DNA of 64,000 bases from Mytilus edulis (GCF_963676685.1 NC_092356.1:46401601-46465600); one strand, 5' to 3'. Shown: positions 31,301 to 41,069, numbered from the stretch's first letter. A program made the numbers and translations. Notes: a model not told the origin generated them from the letters alone.

Positions 31301-33233
31301 GATCTCAACCCTCCCCCTATATCTCTAGCCAATGTAGAAAAGTAAACGCATAACAATACACACATTAAAATTCAGTTCAAGAGAAGTCCGAGTCCGATGT
31401 CAAAAGATGTAACAAAAGAAAATAAATAAAATGACAATAATACATAAATAACAACAGACTACTAGCAGTTAACTGACATGCCAGCTCCAGACCTTAATTA
31501 AACTGATTGAAAGATTATGTCTTCATCATATGAATATCAGGCACAATCCCTCCCGTAAGGGGTTTAGTATCATACTATCATAAAATATGTGATATAGATA
31601 CAATGGATAAGCGTTGATTCTTGAAAATTACATCCCAGCTCCTTTGTTCTAACAGGGGTGATCCGGCTCAGATCACCCCTGTTTGAATTTCTTTGTTATG
31701 CATGCTTTCCTTTGTTCTGTAACATTTTGGCGGGAATGTCAAATCCACTATAAAACTTATAATTAATTATACGGAAAAGACTACAGAACAAAGGAAAGCA
31801 TGCATAACAAAGAAATTCAAACAGGGGTGATCTGAGCCGGATCACCCCTGTTAGAACAGTGTTCTGTAAGCCACGACACATACCACTACACCAGGACGAC
31901 TGGATACAAATTGATAGTAATTTGACATACTTAAAGGAAGCAAGGTCTTTTTTTTTTATAAGTGAGGCGAGTTGTCAAACCTTTATTCAGTGGGGTTTAA
32001 ACCTTTTTCGTTAATAACATGAATATTAAGTGAGTTTTCAAACTGATTGTTCAATTTTGATTTTACACTTTTTCAAAAGTGGGGCGAGTCGGAAAACAAG
32101 AGTAGGGCAATCTTTTTATAAAGTGGCGATATAGTGTGGGCCGATTGGCAAGTGGGGCGAGTTGACATTATTTGATATCTACGATGTGTTTGAGGGTCAT
32201 CATATAGTAATATATAATAAAATTAACCGTACCAAGTATATTATAATGGTTGTGTGGCATTCTAAACTAGATTTAATGAATTGTAAATGGTTTTCCGACT
32301 AATCTAGTAAAACAGCTGGGATGTAAAATAGTTATCCCACTCGGACTTGGTGTGTCAGTGTTAGATCACCCTCTGGCCTCCGGCCATCGGGGTGATCTTA
32401 CACTGACACTCCCAGTCCTTGTGGGATAACTATAAAAGAAACCATGAGCCCGCAGGGCGAATGGTTTGTATGAGAAGAACATAACCCGTGTCATGCCAAT
32501 AACTGTTGTTTTTTTTTTTAAATAAATGTGTTTAGTTCTGATGCAAAAACCCTATAAGTGAATCAATATTAAAGCCAAAATATGCAATCTTTAATGCCCT
32601 GACAAGTGTTAAATTGTGACAATAAAATTAATGAACGTAAATGAATGAATGTTTTTCAGACTTTAAATCACACCAGTTAATTGACAATCAGACTGCACTA
32701 TTATTTTACCATTTTAAATATGAAAGCTGCCAATGTTATATTTTGATACAATGAACTCCATCTTATACTTTCCAGCTTCCGCCAAATCTGCTGGAAATTT
32801 TAAGCAAATACAAGGATATATGCGGAAAGCTATATCTCATATTGCGTGCATCTTAACCACATCTTGCTGATTCTGTATTCCTTAGTTACAGGAGAATATC
32901 AAAGAGATGAAATTACTGGATTGGACAAAAATATTAAACACCATGGCAAACATATTGTCTTAACACTTACTTCATATTTTCTTTTAAGGTGACACCGTTT
33001 ACCATGAATGGGGAGAGGTGACAGCTGTACAATGGGAGGAAGGAACATGGATGGTAGAATATGCTCGAGGCTTTATTCCATCCACACTGGGCTTTGCTTT
33101 AGCTGACACTTTATTTAGTACTACAGATTTTGTCAATCTCTTTTACATATTACGAGTTTATTCAAAAGCTTTATTATTAGAGGCATCAACCTCAATATTA
33201 GAATGGAAAGAATTTATAAAAGAAAGTTTATGA
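22186..33233 (+). CDS. SIGMAR1: Sigma non-opioid intracellular receptor 1 (4 exons)
   Basis: Join 22186-22321, 25603-25806, 30834-30926, 32989-33233: 678 bp, 225 residues plus stop (human protein 223). The family are membrane proteins of the endoplasmic reticulum: sigma-1 receptor is a ligand-regulated chaperone, and fungal ERG2 is a sterol C8-C7 isomerase. Seen here: one N-terminal hydrophobic helix (about residues 6-24), then NAGGWMGSM (81-89), EYILFFGTA (98-106), ISDTI (120-124), [14 protein letters not shown] (164-177) and [13 protein letters not shown] (180-192), ending in two amphipathic C-terminal helices. Asp122 and Glu168 match human Asp126 and Glu172, which contact ligands; Trp85, Tyr99, Phe103, His150 and Trp160 match human pocket residues. 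All introns are phase 1 in Gly codons. The start ATG is the first in frame; Met5 is a second possibility. The human N-terminal double-arginine motif is absent. Confidence 0.95.
22380..23668. mobile_element. 1.29-kb inverted-repeat element in SIGMAR1 intron 1
   Basis: Ends are GTTACAGGGAATTTGT and its complement ACAAATTCCCTGTAAC. Both subterminal zones are packed with copies of GATTTTGTAAAATC flanked by CAGTGA or CCCTGA, in both orientations (22400-22530 and 23520-23660). The flanks are AT dinucleotide repeats, so the target duplication cannot be read safely. No transposase is recognised; it looks non-autonomous. Confidence 0.8.
23820..24595. mobile_element. 776-bp TIR element, CAGTCAGGGG ends, TTCAA target duplication
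   Basis: Starts CAGTCAGGGGACTTACT and ends with the complement. TTCAA is directly repeated at 23815-23819 and 24596-24600. Subterminal AAGTGATTTTTAAATCACTT-like palindromes are repeated inside both ends. It is in SIGMAR1 intron 1, 151 bp from the preceding element. No coding capacity. It shares its first 10 bp and 5-bp duplication length with the element at 61603-62298. Confidence 0.88.
24790..25170. repeat. Degenerate tandem repeat, CCCTGTTCTA motif
   Basis: CCTGTTCTAGAC or CCCTGTTCTAACCAG recurs about nine times. The last three units are a regular array of about 33 bp (AACCAGCAGGGCATGAAAAA, then GGGACC) at 25060-25165. The - strand frames at 24976-25280 are its translations. An 18-base run of C follows at 25202-25219. 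Confidence 0.8.
25603..25806 (+). CDS. SIGMAR1: SIGMAR1 exon 2
   Basis: 204 bp, residues 46-114, phase 1 at both ends. The acceptor is TTTTATTTTAG and the donor G|GTAAGT at 25807. It holds [10 protein letters not shown] and the GGWMG glycine motif (83-87), which in the human protein lies at the oligomer interface and start of the barrel. Confidence 0.95.
25850..26023 (-). repeat. tRNA-derived SINE in SIGMAR1 intron 2
   Basis: On the - strand a type-2 RNA polymerase III promoter is clear: A box TGGTCTAGCGG (25999-26009) and B box GGTTCGAATCC (25940-25950), 49 bp apart, as in tRNAs with a long variable arm. A non-tRNA body with GTTGGGTTGATG follows and ends in a TATATA-rich tail. It lies antisense to SIGMAR1. 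It is not a functional tRNA, since the head does not fold into a full cloverleaf and a SINE body follows. A relation to the conserved-domain SINEs of molluscs is possible but not verified. Confidence 0.85.
26490..26780 (+). repeat. Abundant bivalve dispersed repeat
   Basis: Contains TTGATGAAGTTGAAGTCCAA, AAACTTAGTACACATGTT, TTTCACGGTCCAGTAAATAT and GGGGCATCCGTGTACTATG in order. I recognise this combination from memory as a common bivalve repeat. It lies in SIGMAR1 intron 2. Confidence 0.65.
28306..28758. mobile_element. 453-bp MITE with 135-bp inverted repeats and 7-bp target duplication
   Basis: Starts AGGCAGTGTCTGCGCG and ends with its complement. The inverted repeats extend about 135 bp with only a handful of mismatches. 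TAGAATA flanks it at 28299-28305 and 28759-28765. Each end holds the perfect 20-bp palindrome CGTACCCGCATGCGGGTACG, and a second perfect palindrome, AGAAAACTACGTAGTTTTCT, is at 28606-28625. The frame at 28688-28873 spans the right arm and is not a gene. Confidence 0.9.
28853..29083 (+). repeat. Diverged copy of the abundant mussel SINE-like repeat
   Basis: Blocks GTCGTTCAGCAGTTATCGTT, TGTTGATGTTGTTCATTTGT, GTTCGAATTGTGTACGC and AAAGGCCGTATTTTGACCTG follow the order of the family (opposite orientation to 35338-35590). A detached 3' end, TGACTTGGATGGAGAATTGT, lies at 29499-29518. It is inside the 1.9-kb TIR element. Confidence 0.6.
30834..30926 (+). CDS. SIGMAR1: SIGMAR1 exon 3
   Basis: 93 bp, residues 114-145, phase 1 at both ends, so skipping it would remove 31 residues without a frameshift. 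The acceptor is TTTTCCGTAG and the donor G|GTATGT at 30927. It carries Asp122 (human Asp126). Confidence 0.95.
30995..31440 (-). repeat. Mussel dispersed repeat in SIGMAR1 intron 3
   Basis: Contains GGGAATGTGTCAAAGCGACA, GACAACAGCCGAAGGCCACC, then CTCCTGACTTGGGACAGGCG and GGGTTAAACATGTTT, as in repeats I recall from Mytilus. The CTGACTTGGGACAGGC part is shared with 43156-43171. The frames at 30957-31235 lie within it. ACTCCGAATTAT is directly repeated near 31173-31197. Confidence 0.6.
31646..31857. repeat. 212-bp near-perfect hairpin element in SIGMAR1 intron 3
   Basis: Arms of about 75 bp (GTTCTAACAGGGGTGATCCG at the outer end, complement at the right) are almost identical and enclose an AT-rich loop of about 60 bp. 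Each arm also holds a smaller palindrome, GGGGTGATC with GATCACCCC. The very high arm identity suggests a young element or active arm homogenisation. Confidence 0.88.
32328..32433. repeat. 106-bp palindromic element in SIGMAR1 intron 3
   Basis: ATAGTTATCCCAC pairs with GTGGGATAACTAT, TGTCAGTGTTAGATCACCC with its near complement, around a GGCCTCCGGCC centre. It is a small foldback 555 bp upstream of the exon 4 acceptor. Confidence 0.8.
32989..33233 (+). CDS. SIGMAR1: SIGMAR1 exon 4 with stop codon
   Basis: 245 bp, residues 145-225 and TGA. The acceptor is TTTCTTTTAAG. It carries Glu168 and the two C-terminal helices ([20 protein letters not shown] and following). The frame starts before the GTG at 33018, which an open-frame search would take as a start. 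Confidence 0.95.
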
Positions 33234-33391
33234 TGTCTTTTGAATTTATATTTGATATACTCTTTTTTAAAGCTTTTTACGTCTACCAAAGGATGTTGTA
33301 GATTTTTTTCTCACTAGTATACTATGTTGTATTGGTGATAATAGGAGATTGCACTGTTTTCATTTTGTATTTAATTTACTGCTGTTATCAC

Positions 33392-33397
33392 AATAAA
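33392..33397 (+). promoter_or_regulatory. SIGMAR1 polyadenylation signal
   Basis: AATAAA 158 bp after the stop codon, followed by T-rich sequence. It is the first canonical signal after the stop. Confidence 0.75.
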
Positions 33398-33698
33398 ATT
33401 TATTAAAGTTTTTGCATTTAAATATAAACATACTGCTGGTATAGTTCTCCTGACTCGTCCCTTGTGATTGATGTCTTGGATGTCAATGAAATAAGTGCTT
33501 CTTTAATTATCAAATAGATTTCAAGCGGTATTCGGGAAATAAGCAAAAGGGTGTTTTAGAAATTACTATAAATTGTTTTCATTGAACATGTCCATTCTGT
33601 GTTTCTGCATGTGTTTCAACTTCAACCAAACAATCCAATTTTATCAACAACTGTTAATACCTCGTCTAGGCATAATGTTGACTTATTGGGTCGAAGTA

Positions 33699-33802
33699 TT
33701 CGATATTTGATAGCCATTTTTGTTTTCACTTTGTTCATCTGTTTTACCGTATTCGATATTTGATAGCCATTTTTGTTTTCACTTTGTTCATCTGTTTTAC
33801 CG
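33699..33802. repeat. Exact 52-bp tandem duplication
   Basis: The sequence from TATTCGATATTTGATAGCC to TCTGTTTTACCG occurs twice with a 52-bp period (33699 and 33751), apparently identical apart from the last bases. This indicates a recent slip or unequal exchange. It lies about 0.5 kb downstream of SIGMAR1 and immediately precedes a CAGTGGCGTAGC fragment. Confidence 0.85.
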
Positions 33803-33958
33803 ACAGTGGCGTAGCTGGGTCATTTTTGACGTGTACGCCCGAACCTTGGCGAGGGATATGAAGGGTGCCAACAGCTCAATGTTAAAGCACCTGCTGGTAG
33901 TGGGTTCGAAAGGGACGAAGCACCCGAAAGCTATAGAGAATGAGATACCGTAATGATT
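33803..33958. repeat. Fragment of a CAGTGGCGTAGC-ended element
   Basis: Begins with CAGTGGCGTAGCTGGG just after the 52-bp duplication. This terminus is common in bivalve MITE-like elements; a matching opposite end (GGCCTAGCTATGCCACTG) occurs alone near 57999-58016. The right boundary is not clear. Confidence 0.45.
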
Positions 33959-35026
33959 CCTGTCAGTAAAAAATCATTGATAGCAACATACTTTTGAATC
34001 TAAATGGTTTGTTTGTTTTGATTTAATCTTGTAATATGTTAACTTATTCATTGAGTTAAACTGGAAGCTAGCCTAATGCTCATTGGTTTTAGAGAAAACG
34101 TCCAAACCAATATTACTTTTAAATAAGTTTAAATGGTGCCGTGAGTGAGCATACAATCCACAAAAGCACCTTTTAATGAACACGGAAAAAAATATGTCTA
34201 AGAGGTGCAATATAAAAAAAATCTGGAACACCTAGGATTTCTTCCCACAAAAAGTGAATCAATTTATCGTTCCTTTAACAGGTCGGGACCACTACCTTAT
34301 ATGGAAATGCATAAATTAGCATACTTATGTTCTCGCACATGTAATTGTTTATTTACATGTGACGCAATTTATTTTTACCTAGGTTTTCGACCAATCCACT
34401 AAATGAGTCACAATGCATGATGGACTACTACGTGTTTACAATCAACCAAGGACACGTGTTATTTACTGAAATACAACACATTTTTCGTGCAATGCGGGAT
34501 TCACAATTTCGCTTAGTTTTTCATTTTGTGTATCCTCATTTATAGTTCGTGATATAAAGTATTACTTCCATGCTCAGATTAACGAAGAGTTGTTTCTATG
34601 CGAAGATAAAAGGGTTTGCATTACCCGATATATAGCCATTAACATGTTTGATGATGGCACAGAGATTTCATGTATTTGTCCATAAGAAGCAACGAAACAA
34701 CCGCGAAAAAACACAATTACCAATGAGACAAACTTACTGGTGTAAAGTAAGCCGTCGATAACAGCCGGTGCTGATATTCAAGAGTACAGCAATGTTCGTA
34801 TAGATAATTAAAGGCAAATCTTTGGATCCTTGAATTTTGTGTTCGTAAAAAAGGCGAAGAAATATTTACATACATGGCAGTGTTTACAAAATCTATAAGT
34901 ATTTTTGTTGGTCACATTTCAGTATATGGGACTTCCAAACTGTTTCCTTTTTTTGAAGGTAGTGAAGTCAGCAACTGTAGTTTCAGTTTGTTCTTTTTTT
35001 AAAGGGCTCGGACATTTGCCAAACTG
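33959..35026. other. No gene seen
   Basis: AT-rich sequence. The 65-residue frame at 34205-34402 has no recognisable features. Nothing else is supported. Confidence 0.5.
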
Positions 35027-35270
35027 AATAAAATCATTACAGCTGATTTCTTAAACCTGCAAAGTAAAACTTTGGTTGTCTTGCTTGCTTTGTTTGTATA
35101 GTTGTTTATACAAGCTTTGAAAATAAGATTGACATCTTTAAACAATATATATATATAGGCATAGTTTAACTTGTATATTTTATATTTTGTACAATATACA
35201 AACAAAGCAAGCAAGCTAACCAAAGTTTTGCTCCACATGCTTTAGGAAATAAGCTGTAATGATTTTATCC
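35027..35270. repeat. Foldback MITE, AAAACTTTGGTTG family, copy 1
   Basis: Left arm AATAAAATCATTACAGCTGA, then AAAACTTTGGTTGTCTTGCT, is matched by the complement at the right end (CTAACCAAAGTTTTGCTCC, then AGCTGTAATGATTTTATCC). The centre is AT-rich. The same family is at 42238-42497, with AATTTCATAATGCT in place of the outer block. Confidence 0.8.
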
Positions 35271-35337
35271 ATATGTATGTGCGACAAGGTGGAAAATTTG
35301 ATATGTTTTGTGAAAATTGCAGCGTTGGATCTATAAT

Positions 35338-35590
35338 AAAAAAGAAGATGTGGTATGATTGCCAATGAGACAGCTGTCCACAAGAGACCAAAATGACACA
35401 GAAATTAACATTTATAGATCACCGTACGGCCTTCAACAATGAGCAAAGCCCATACCGCATAGTCAGCTATAAAAGTCCCCGATATGACAATGTAAAACAA
35501 TTCAAACGAGAAAACTAACGGCATTAATTATATAAAAAAAAAAAATGAACGAAAAAAAAATATGTAACATATAAACAAACGACAACCACT
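35338..35590 (-). repeat. Abundant mussel SINE-like repeat
   Basis: Near-full copy: AAGAAGATGTGGTATGATTG, GAGACAGCTGTCCACAAGAG, CACAGAAATTAACA, CACCGTACGGCCTTCAACAA, GCCCATACCGCATAGTCAGC, AACAATTCAAACGAGAAAAC, CGACAACCACTGAAATACAG. An A run marks an internal slippage site near 35535-35565. A diverged inverted copy follows directly (35600-35847), so the two form a loose inverted pair. Confidence 0.75.
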
Positions 35591-35599
35591 GAAATACAG

Positions 35600-35847
35600 G
35601 CTCCTAGTATACAATATATATTTTTTTGATGGGATAGATTTCATGCCTTTTATATATTTAATTGGGCCGGTTTTTTTTTTTTTTTTGGTTTTTTTGTTTG
35701 GATTGTTTTACACAAATAATTTATGGGTCATTAATAGCTTACTTTTCAGCATTGGACCTATGACTGCTTACTTTACTAAATTATGTCTTTGTTGGAAAGA
35801 TGTCTCATTTGGAACTCATACCTCATCTTCTTATTTCTATATACAAA
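35600..35847 (+). repeat. Diverged inverted copy of the SINE-like repeat
   Basis: GTTTGGATTGTTTTACAC, GGGTCATTAATAGCTTACTT, GATGTCTCATTTGGAACTCA and CCTCATCTTCTTATTTCTAT follow the family order on the + strand. It ends where a short protein-like frame begins. Confidence 0.55.
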
Positions 35848-36025
35848 GCACGTTTTAGAAAAAAATAAAAGATATTATGGCACCCACTATGATTCAGAGA
35901 CTTTTAATATTGGAGATATTTTACATATGTCAACAGGACAGCAGCCGAACGATAAAAAAACCTTTGAGGTATATTTTGTGATAAAATTAGCAACAAACGG
36001 ATATTATCGATGGATGAAACTATAA
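35848..36025 (+). pseudogene. Protein-like open segment, unidentified
   Basis: The end of an 80-codon frame reads like real protein from about 35848 to the stop at 36025 (RYYGTHYDSETFNIGDIL, then DKKTFEVYFVIKLATNGYYR). The upstream part of that frame is repeat sequence. The pattern KRYY...F.(I/V)GD followed by a short beta-rich tail faintly recalls the C-terminal part of retroelement integrases, but no key motif is present. It could equally be chance. No start or splice site is supported. Confidence 0.2.
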
Positions 36026-36056
36026 AAAATGTATCGAGCTATATACCGTACCCGTA

Positions 36057-36210
36057 CAGTGGCGGATCCAGGGGGCGGGGGTTCCGGGGAATGGACTCCT
36101 TTTTTTGGACGATCAGTGCATTTGAATGGGGACATGTAGTTGGAACCCTATCCCCTTTTGTCCAGGGTTAGGACCCCCCTTTTTAAAATGGCTGGACCCG
36201 GCCCTGCCGC
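36057..36210. mobile_element. CAGTGGCGGATCC MITE, copy 1
   Basis: Starts CAGTGGCGGATCCAGGGGGC and ends CTGGACCCGGCCCTGCCG, a decayed complement. The middle has GATCAGTGCATTTGAATGGG and a GGAACCC block. It shares about 150 bp with 40335-40494. The family is widespread in bivalves (from memory); the CAGTGG ends suggest a hAT-type non-autonomous element. Confidence 0.8.
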
Positions 36211-36701
36211 TTTTATAACACTTCTTTTTAGCAGACTGAATATTATGATGTTCTTACTATTAGTTCAGGTCCTGATAAAAAAAAATACACATTCAGTACA
36301 GAAAGAAGTGTTTCAATGAAAGTTTCGTGTTTTTCATAACAATGCACAAAACCGGTTCAACTACTTTTGCAAGGCGAAAAAGAAAGTCGAATCGTGAAGC
36401 CAATAAACAATATTTTTTTAATCTGAGCATGCAAATTGAAGATTACGTTATATATTTTACATTAAATATATTTGCGGAATAAAAACTTTGGTAATGAGAG
36501 TCCCACACAATATATCAATTGACTGTTTTCCCACTAAATCCACGTGTTTTAAGTAGTAGTTTACTCGTAGTAGCCCACAATGCATTGTAGTTCATTGTGT
36601 TGATTGGTCAGTTTTTCAAGGCCATATTGGCCTTGTGTTTTGGAAATTACTATGCAAATATATTCTGACGTCAGAAAATCTAGAGTTCTCGACCTGTTTA
36701 A

Positions 36702-37385
36702 AGGGCACTAGCTGTCAAATTCGTGGTCACCGATTTGACTCAAATTCTCAATTTGATTCATAATAATGTAAAACATTTCTCCAAACTACTAAAAGTCTAA
36801 AATAAACAGTTTACAGAGCAGAGCATGGGTAGATAATATGTAGGTTCGTTTCGTGTGTATATTAGTCCAGACGCCATCTAATTAACTATCGATTTGACCT
36901 CAGATGACCATATAAGCGATGTAAACATGAATAAAGATATGAATAGATTAAACCAACACGTGCAATTGTATTTTTTAAGGTCTGTTTGAGTTTATTTTAT
37001 AGATTAAAAATATTTTTTTCTCATGTTTTTAACCGTATAGGAATGATTTTATATGGATCGAATCAGTAATCAAATGATTTACCGTAGTTTCACTTTCATT
37101 GTTGACATTCTTTTTCTTTAAATAACCAGTACACGTACAATGCATGCGTTGTCAATCTCTAGCAAGGGGTTAAATTGAAGTTCACATGAATACGGATTTA
37201 ATGAGGTCGACTTATTCACTTGCAAGTGAATGAGTAATAATCAATGTTTCTTCGCTTAATTTGACAAAATTGAACCATTTTGGCTGCTAAAAGCAAATTA
37301 TTATTTCACTATTTCACTTTCATTATTGATTGAACAAAAAAAAATCTTACTTTAGTTTTTTGTATATCTCGTAGCTAGTGCCCCT
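36702..37385. mobile_element. 684-bp TTAA-flanked TIR element
   Basis: Ends AGGGCACTAGCT and AGCTAGTGCCCCT, flanked by TTAA at 36698-36701 and 37386-37389. The recognisable inverted repeat is short (about 13 bp plus). TTAA duplication is typical of piggyBac and Kolobok elements, but no transposase is present. The interior includes TATTCACTTGCAAGTGAATG, a palindrome at 37213-37232. Confidence 0.7.
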
Positions 37386-38464
37386 TTAAAGGGATTTAAA
37401 AAAAAATCTAAAATTTTCTATTGTTATTTTTTTCTTGATCTAGAACATTTCACGACAATCTATGAAGGTTTATTAATTGATCATGTAAAACAATTAATTG
37501 CGTAAAGAAGAGTCCGGCTTTCCGGCTGTTCATCAGAAAAGGACAGAAAAATGAACGAAAACAAATGCTTTCAAAATTTTAGCTTTAGACATAAGTAATA
37601 GAAAAAAGCTTCTTCGGCATTTTCATAAAATTCGATGAAGGTTTGACAAGTAGATAATGTAATTGAGAAATAACAAAATGTAAGCTTAAACTGCAACCAC
37701 TTATTAATTGCAGAAAGAAATACATTTTGTCCTTAAAATGTGGGGAAATTAAAGATATGATTGCATTATTATATTGCTCTGAATACTCTTTTGATCATAA
37801 ACAGTTTCTGTCCAACTTTCGTAAAATTTCACGGAGAGTCATTCAAAAGACTTTATCCACATTCTGAACCTAAATGTTGACGCCGCTTTGTCTCGCTTTT
37901 GGGACATAAATCACTGGCTCGACAAAAATACAAACAGCATATCGAATCTGAACAGATAGTGAATTGCTTTAAATATAAGAAAAGTACGTAGAATTCATAG
38001 TAGATTCAGACTTTTACAAAAGATTCGAACAAATATATTAAATGATCTATTTGAGTAAATTTAGTCCCTTTTTATTCAAAATTACAATCCATTGAAAAAA
38101 AGAAGCACAAGGCTGATGTGCTTTTGACCAGTTGAAGATGTGATTTATTTAGACTAAAGTGTTTAGTTATCAGATGTAAATTCTTATTCCAAATAATAGA
38201 AAAATACATTGTGGTAACAATGAACGGTCGCATGGTAGCTGGTGTGAGAGTGAACACACAAACGATGAAATATATAGACAAATAAAATACCCAGACACGT
38301 AAAACGAAAGAGGGACGAGGGAAAGGACTGAGCAGTTGCAATAAGCATTAACTGAGACAAATATCCCACATGGAAAGAATAATTGGAATCAAAACGGACA
38401 CCCACAAATATTAAAGAGAACGGAGTTGGTCTTTTAGAGAAAATTAAATTTACCCATAAACATT

Positions 38465-38565
38465 AGACAGATGCTTTGCCGGAATAATGGGCTTTCGAAG
38501 TAATGGGTTGTCGGAATAGTGGTCTGTCGGAATAATGGTTGTCGGACTAATGGGATGTCACCTCG
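38465..38565. repeat. Short minisatellite, TGTCGGAATAATGG motif
   Basis: Five to six imperfect copies of GTCGGAATAATGGG with a period of about 16-18 bp. No other copy is seen in the window. Confidence 0.7.
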
Positions 38566-38624
38566 GGAAGCAGTATCTAATCAGCGATGGACATTCAGAT
38601 TCATATATACACTTGTGTTTATCT
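38566..38624. other. Unique spacer next to LINE tail
   Basis: Short unremarkable sequence between the minisatellite and the pentanucleotide tail of the following LINE fragment. Confidence 0.3.
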
Positions 38625-39171
38625 AGACAAGACAAGACAAGACAAGACAAATACTTTATTAGAGTCTCACCTCAAAATTGACATACATTTATACATTTAT
38701 AAAATTACAGTAATATTTAAAACATGAGCCACTCTAAAAAGAGTTATGAGAGACTATAAAATTTCTACAAAACACATTATTATCTACAATTATATAAAAT
38801 ACCTTTTCTTTTTAATAATACATCATAGCAGATTTTGGCTAAAAAGTAACACACATTTTCATCAGTGAATAAAAATTTGAATTTATCATCATCAGACAAA
38901 TTAACAAAATCACAATTAAAAGAGCTAGCATGTCTAAATAAAATAGCTCGTAAATCTGCATATACTGGGCAGTTAATTAAGACATGTTTCTCATCTTCAA
39001 TAATGTTATTTTTCTTACATTGCTCATTAAAACATAATCTATTGTCAACCATAATGCCTTCATATCGGCCAGTTTCTATTCTCAGAGGTGCAACACCACA
39101 TCTAAATTTAGCATATGCACTCTTATATTTTCCAGGCATATTAATACATAAATATTTTTCTTTATTAATTA
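38625..39171 (-). mobile_element. 5'-truncated LINE with (TTGTC)n tail
   Basis: On the - strand the frame 39139-38780 (119 residues, to the stop) matches the C-terminal part of CR1/jockey-group reverse transcriptase proteins: AKFRCG, then NRLCFNEQCKK, then EDEKHVLINCPVY and LR, the usual C-C-H-C arrangement. It is followed by a 3' UTR of about 130 bp ending AATAAAGTATTTGTC and five TTGTC repeats (38625-38650). Such short tandem 3' tails are typical of CR1/L2-like elements. It is a different family from the LINE at 10449-14171. Confidence 0.85.
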
Positions 39172-40334
39172 GCTACTATACTACCTTACAAATCAAAGCA
39201 ATTATCTAAATTAGCAATGCAACGAAACGTAATAAGCAAGAATGACAAAATAATTATTTCAAAAATATACAGAATTTTACAAAAGACAAAAGTAAGTGTA
39301 GGCGTGATTAAGCTTTGAGCAACGGATTTTAAACTGTTGTTTAACTTTAACTAATTATTATTTAAGAAGTTAAGTATCATTTATCTTTTAAATAACGTTT
39401 AACTTAAATGACGTTTGTGCAACCCAGTCCAGATCATGGTTGCATTTAACGGTAATGGTATGGCTTTATGTAAATGATTTGCTTCGTTTTTCCCCACCAT
39501 TTCATTTAGATATGCTGATCAAATAATTATACGATTAGGAAGTCGTCCAGTTGCAAATACTACATGCACATTCTAGAAAAGGAACAAAATGGTACGTATA
39601 TTGTAGGTCATTTGATGCAGGGCTGAGATGTTGGTGTATCTCTGTCGGAATTGTGTCTTCAAAGTATAAAGTTTAAACACTTCCCCTTGCGCCAGGAAAT
39701 ATCGAAATGATAAGTTGCATATAGATTCAAATCCGGAAATTATTAAAATCTATATATCAGGTGTTCACCCGTTAAAGGTTATTTCGCCGGTTAGGTCGTA
39801 TTTAAGATTTCCATTGGTATCTATATGTTGTAAAAATATCCTTTAAAAACAATAGTTCAATTTGACAATTTAAATTAAATGTTCGTTTTTACCTATAACT
39901 TGTCCGTAGGCTACATTTTTTCTCGAATTGGTGTAAGTTAATTGATCAACAATTATTAAGGCTGTGGTCAAATGAATATGGTGAGTAGTTTTTAAGTTCC
40001 GAGGGGTGTGTCCTGTTTGTGGGTTTTCATTGGTTTAATGAATGCTTTTTCCAAAATTTTGACCAGAAGATTACTTCCCGTCGGACAATTTTAAAGAAGC
40101 AAAATATATGATGTTGCATTTGAAACTGTTCTAAAGACCACATGCACAAGGTATATATTTACTCTTCATATTTCTCGAGATCATTATAATAGTTTTAAGA
40201 ATAAGAATAAGAATTGTGTTAGTTTAAAATCAAAATAATGATATAGTTGTTAATACGACAATAAACAATACATACAGCATTGAAAAAAAAAACGTTAATA
40301 TTTACTACAATTATTTTTGACAACATACCTCCTC
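39172..40334. other. No gene seen
   Basis: AT-rich sequence without a supported exon or recognised repeat. Confidence 0.45.
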
Positions 40335-40494
40335 CAGTGACGTATCCAGGGGAAGGGTCCTGGGGATTGGGACCCACTTTTTGGAACGATCAATGCATTT
40401 GAATGTGAATATAAAGTTGGAACCCCCAACCTTCCCCCTTTCTCCTTGATTGGGACCCCCCTTATTTTTTTCAAATGGCTGGATCCGCCCCTTT
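40335..40494. mobile_element. CAGTGGCGGATCC MITE, copy 2 (diverged)
   Basis: Starts CAGTGACGTATCCAGGGG and ends GGCTGGATCCGCCCCTTTC. The internal GATCAATGCATTTGAATGTG block matches copy 1 (36057-36210). It is more decayed at the left terminus. Confidence 0.75.
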
Positions 40495-41069
40495 CCTCTA
40501 CAACGTTATCATTTCAAATTATCTTTTAAGTTAGTGAATGATCAAAACGTGATTTTTCAAATCTTTTTCATTTTCTAATAGATTTTGCATATTATGATAC
40601 ATAAAATTATCTGACGTTGAATTGTCGATGAAGTAATGGCCACCAGTAATTAGATAAAGAAAAAATGAAATAAATAGATGTGCCCTTTTTGGAATTTTTT
40701 TTGAAGTGTTGTTGTTAAACCTGGATAACCCCCCTCCCCCCTCTTTTCCTAAATTTTTTTGTAACTTTTTTTCTTGATTAAGATAAGATAAGTTTAAACT
40801 GTACGTTTGATTAAAATCCAAAATTATGGGAATGTTACCAAAACAATAAATATTGGCTATACATAAAGGAGGGTCTATAAACATGCAAACATATATATCT
40901 GACCACATTTATAAACATTGCATATATAAATTTGTATTTATTCCCAGTATTATAAAAAGAAGATGATCATAATAATATATATATTCTAAGTGTATCAGTC
41001 TCAACACACGTATGCAATGATGGACGTTTCGTGGTGGTCTGGCGATTAGAAGCACCTTGAATAGATAAA

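Noticed and set aside
33018-33233. Stand-alone 71-residue gene starting with GTG
   Set aside because: It is the last exon of SIGMAR1; the coding frame extends upstream to the acceptor at 32988.
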